64,000 nt of DNA from Ferrimicrobium acidiphilum DSM 19497. Lineage in GTDB: Bacteria > Actinomycetota > Acidimicrobiia > Acidimicrobiales > Acidimicrobiaceae. The stretch covers positions 20,749 through 84,748 of the forward strand of contig NZ_JXUW01000010.1 of the NCBI RefSeq assembly GCF_000949255.1. The letters run 5' to 3'. Below are positions 63,301 through 64,000 of this stretch, in pieces. Position 1 is the stretch's first letter, and every line of letters begins with the position of its first letter. Below the pieces are notes generated by a model. The model saw only the letters and a list, made by a program, of their open reading frames with translations. It ran no database searches and was not told the DNA's origin. The translations under genes and the position numbers were made by a program.

Positions 63301-63794
63301 TTGCCATCAGAGATTGACTTGGCTCGGTTCCAGACAATGACATGATCGTGGAGCTGTGGATCACCAGCTCGGCTGTCATAGTGGGTAAAGCTTGCAGCAC
63401 TAATGCCGGTGACGTCCTCTCGGAGGACACCGTTCTTACCAGAGCGCGAGTGAATCACTTCACGTTCTGCATAGGCAAGGACATAGTCGATGGCTCGTTG
63501 ATGACAGCGATAGATAATTGCTTTGGTCTCCGGATCGGCTAAGGCCCAGGCGACAGAGACGGATTTAGAGGGTGAGAAGGTGAGATCGAAACCAGCTACT
63601 GGCTTGCCGATCTTCTTTTCTGCTTGGGCCTCTTCAGCCTTGATCGTTTCGATCGCCAAGGCTCGATCCTCCCCTGTGAGGGTCTCTGGTAACCTGGCAA
63701 CTTTGGCCTTGATCCGATCGCTCATACTCACCCGTCGGATTCGTAACGCCTGTCCAACTGGATCACCAGTGAGGGGATCAGCAAGCGAGTCCAA
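60324..63794 (-). CDS. MobF (TrwC/TraA-like) relaxase-helicase, main part
   Basis: A 1156-residue frame. Residues 65-170 hold the relaxase fold with GFDLTFSPSKSVSVAWAL and the three-His metal site (FTHYDSR H138; LHDHVIV H149 and H151). The helicase half has Walker A LVGPAGTGKTTTMAG (478-485), VIIDEASLIG, LLVGDPAQISSI and the later YATTAYRAQGRTLDTAH, a superfamily-1 RecD/TraI-type helicase. The C-terminus is coiled-coil like (ERERAIEERAIALAERAIEE). The catalytic tyrosines are not in this frame but upstream (63795-64000), beyond two frameshifts. The internal TTG start at 63794 is not natural. So conjugative initiation is probably lost unless the frameshifts are errors. Confidence 0.88.
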   Translation of the reverse strand: MDSLADPLTGDPVGQALRIRRVSMSDRIKAKVARLPETLTGEDRALAIETIKAEEAQAEKKIGKPVAGFDLTFSPSKSVSVAWALADPETKAIIYRCHQRAIDYVLAYAEREVIHSRSGKNGVLREDVTGISAASFTHYDSRAGDPQLHDHVIVWNRAKSISDGKWRTLDGSGLYKSIVTLGLMHEGVLSDLLTEALGVGWEERVTPGGMPKSEMIGVPTDLMEEFSQRVAAVREHKTHLVEQFTLAHGRAPSAVESVRLAQQANLETRQDKVHRSLAEMTDDWRQRAARYLDDDPTTFVAGLANRNELPLLRAGSLSEEMLQEVARLALERVSERHATFGRTNVLAEVHRQLQGLRFVSPDDRVAVAERTTEIALAEAIQISSPELYHLPERFQRADGTSRMRPKERHLYTTAILLDAEADLFRASRSLDAPIVSVSTVKAVAEVNLAGRDFTMSSDQALAVEVIATSTRRLDLLVGPAGTGKTTTMAGLRTAWELEHGPGSVIGLAPSATAAQVLADELGVETENTAKWLHEWRQGAGRQAERDRLASLTPVIPDAPEPGATRQREIERLDGLLTRWRFHPGQLVIIDEASLIGTFALDELVSAACEADAKVLLVGDPAQISSITAGGMFGSLVRERGDMVATLSDVRRFVHAWERTASMELRVGDEEVIDAYETHERIKEGEREELIEAIYQAWRSDVTAGKDSLMIAGDTDTVTELNNRARADRVAAGEVTAAGLSLVDGTIAGVGDEVVTRENNRLLTTGKGWVKNGDRWQVIATSNDGTMSIRRLGGRGEAILPSDYVAKHVELAYATTAYRAQGRTLDTAHAMITSTTPREVLYVAATRGREANLLYVDTHYDPDPATAHEGTTEVQSARQVLITCLANQGSELGAHEMIRKEHEEAEGIIRLHGEYETIARVAEEERWNELLARSGLTDEHLEQIRESSAYGPLLSALRGAKARGIDIDDDFPTLVTARQLDDADDLAAVLANRVASWTHKHGSKRMGATNLIAGLIPRATEVTDPDLGQALIERERAIEERAIALAERAIEERAKWVQLLGQMPSDPTHQAAWLVNVATIAAYRERWNITGKTVIGNESHVDSIEQLGQWRRASSAARDAIRLGCGKIGTGNSDDIHAVGLDSKLAAKEGASDNFAL

Positions 63795-64000
63795 GCATGT
63801 TCCACAGCTGGGATTCGGTGACCTCTGAGTCGTGCTCGATCCCCTTTCCCTCTCCGAGATCAGCCAGACCCCTACCCTTCCATCGACCCGGTGGGGTGCC
63901 AGACTCCTGCGTAGTAACGGGTTAGTTCTGAGCTCTGATCTCCTCGGCCATCGCCAACGGCGATCGAGTCCATGAGGTACTTATAACCCTGGCCGAGGGA
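63795..64000 (-). pseudogene. relaxase catalytic N-terminus, frameshifted from its main part
   Basis: Minus-strand translation reads GQGYKYLMDSIAVGDGRGDQ, SSELTRYYAGVWHPTGSMEG then TAG (63872-63874). One base on, another frame continues GLADLGEGKGIEHDSEVTES, QLWNML, after which a second shift joins DSLADPLTGDPVG at 63794. These are in the order of a MobF N-terminus, with the YY pair as the relaxase tyrosines. Each shift equals one extra base. The start codon is off the right edge, so the length is unknown. Confidence 0.85.

Overview
The window looks like chromosome from an actinobacterium of moderate G+C. A WhiB iron-sulfur regulator, a mycothiol-type DinB/maleylpyruvate isomerase protein, a DUF2332 protein, the menaquinone genes ubiE/menF and the rapZ-yvcK pair all point that way. 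Many GTG/TTG starts have good Shine-Dalgarno sequences. An acidimicrobial (Ferrimicrobium/Acidithrix-like) host is my guess from gene content and composition; it is not proven here.

Positions 1-43500 are mostly ordinary chromosome. A tight minus-strand operon runs ubiE, menF, uvrA, uvrC, a methyltransferase, rapZ and yvcK (truncated by the window edge). Around it lie a zinc-ribbon membrane protein, an MscS channel, a MaoC hydratase, a PPK2 polyphosphate kinase, a VIT-type metal transporter, fdhD and whiB. Next come an envelope group (alpha/beta hydrolase, DMT permease, glycosyltransferase fusion, polysaccharide deacetylase, AI-2E permease, LPG-synthase-like flippase), a four-gene 2-oxoacid dehydrogenase operon (E1alpha, E1beta, E2, E3), a formate-dehydrogenase-type oxidoreductase with a DUF1641 partner, and two probable thiol-linked proteins. 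A metallo-beta-lactamase protein, a three-gene sugar/glycosyltransferase cassette, a universal stress protein and an aldo/keto reductase follow. From about 39 kb the coding density falls: a membrane protein ending in a HicB-like domain, an IS3 remnant, a secreted repeat protein and a DUF2332 gene.

At 43785 a 3' half of a tRNA-Pro(GGG) gene marks an integration junction. Everything to its right (43.8-64 kb) reads as a mobile, partly decayed island: a broken and an intact copy of the same tyrosine integrase bracket a three-gene kinase / histidine-phosphatase / 2TM-PLD-like operon. Then come two diverged IS3-type remnants, an IS1595 transposase gene split by two decayed tyrosine recombinases, a head-to-tail pair of IS110 elements (one a 276-bp deletion derivative), a 1288-residue protein ending in a PD-(D/E)XK nuclease signature, and a MobF relaxase-helicase whose catalytic N-terminus is separated from the rest by two frameshifts. 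The intact tRNA-Pro should lie beyond the right edge.

The best candidates for something undescribed are the 44369-46319 operon, the 55946-59812 nuclease protein, and the membrane-anchored HicB protein at 39351-40418. No function has been shown for any of them; the case rests on domain motifs and context.
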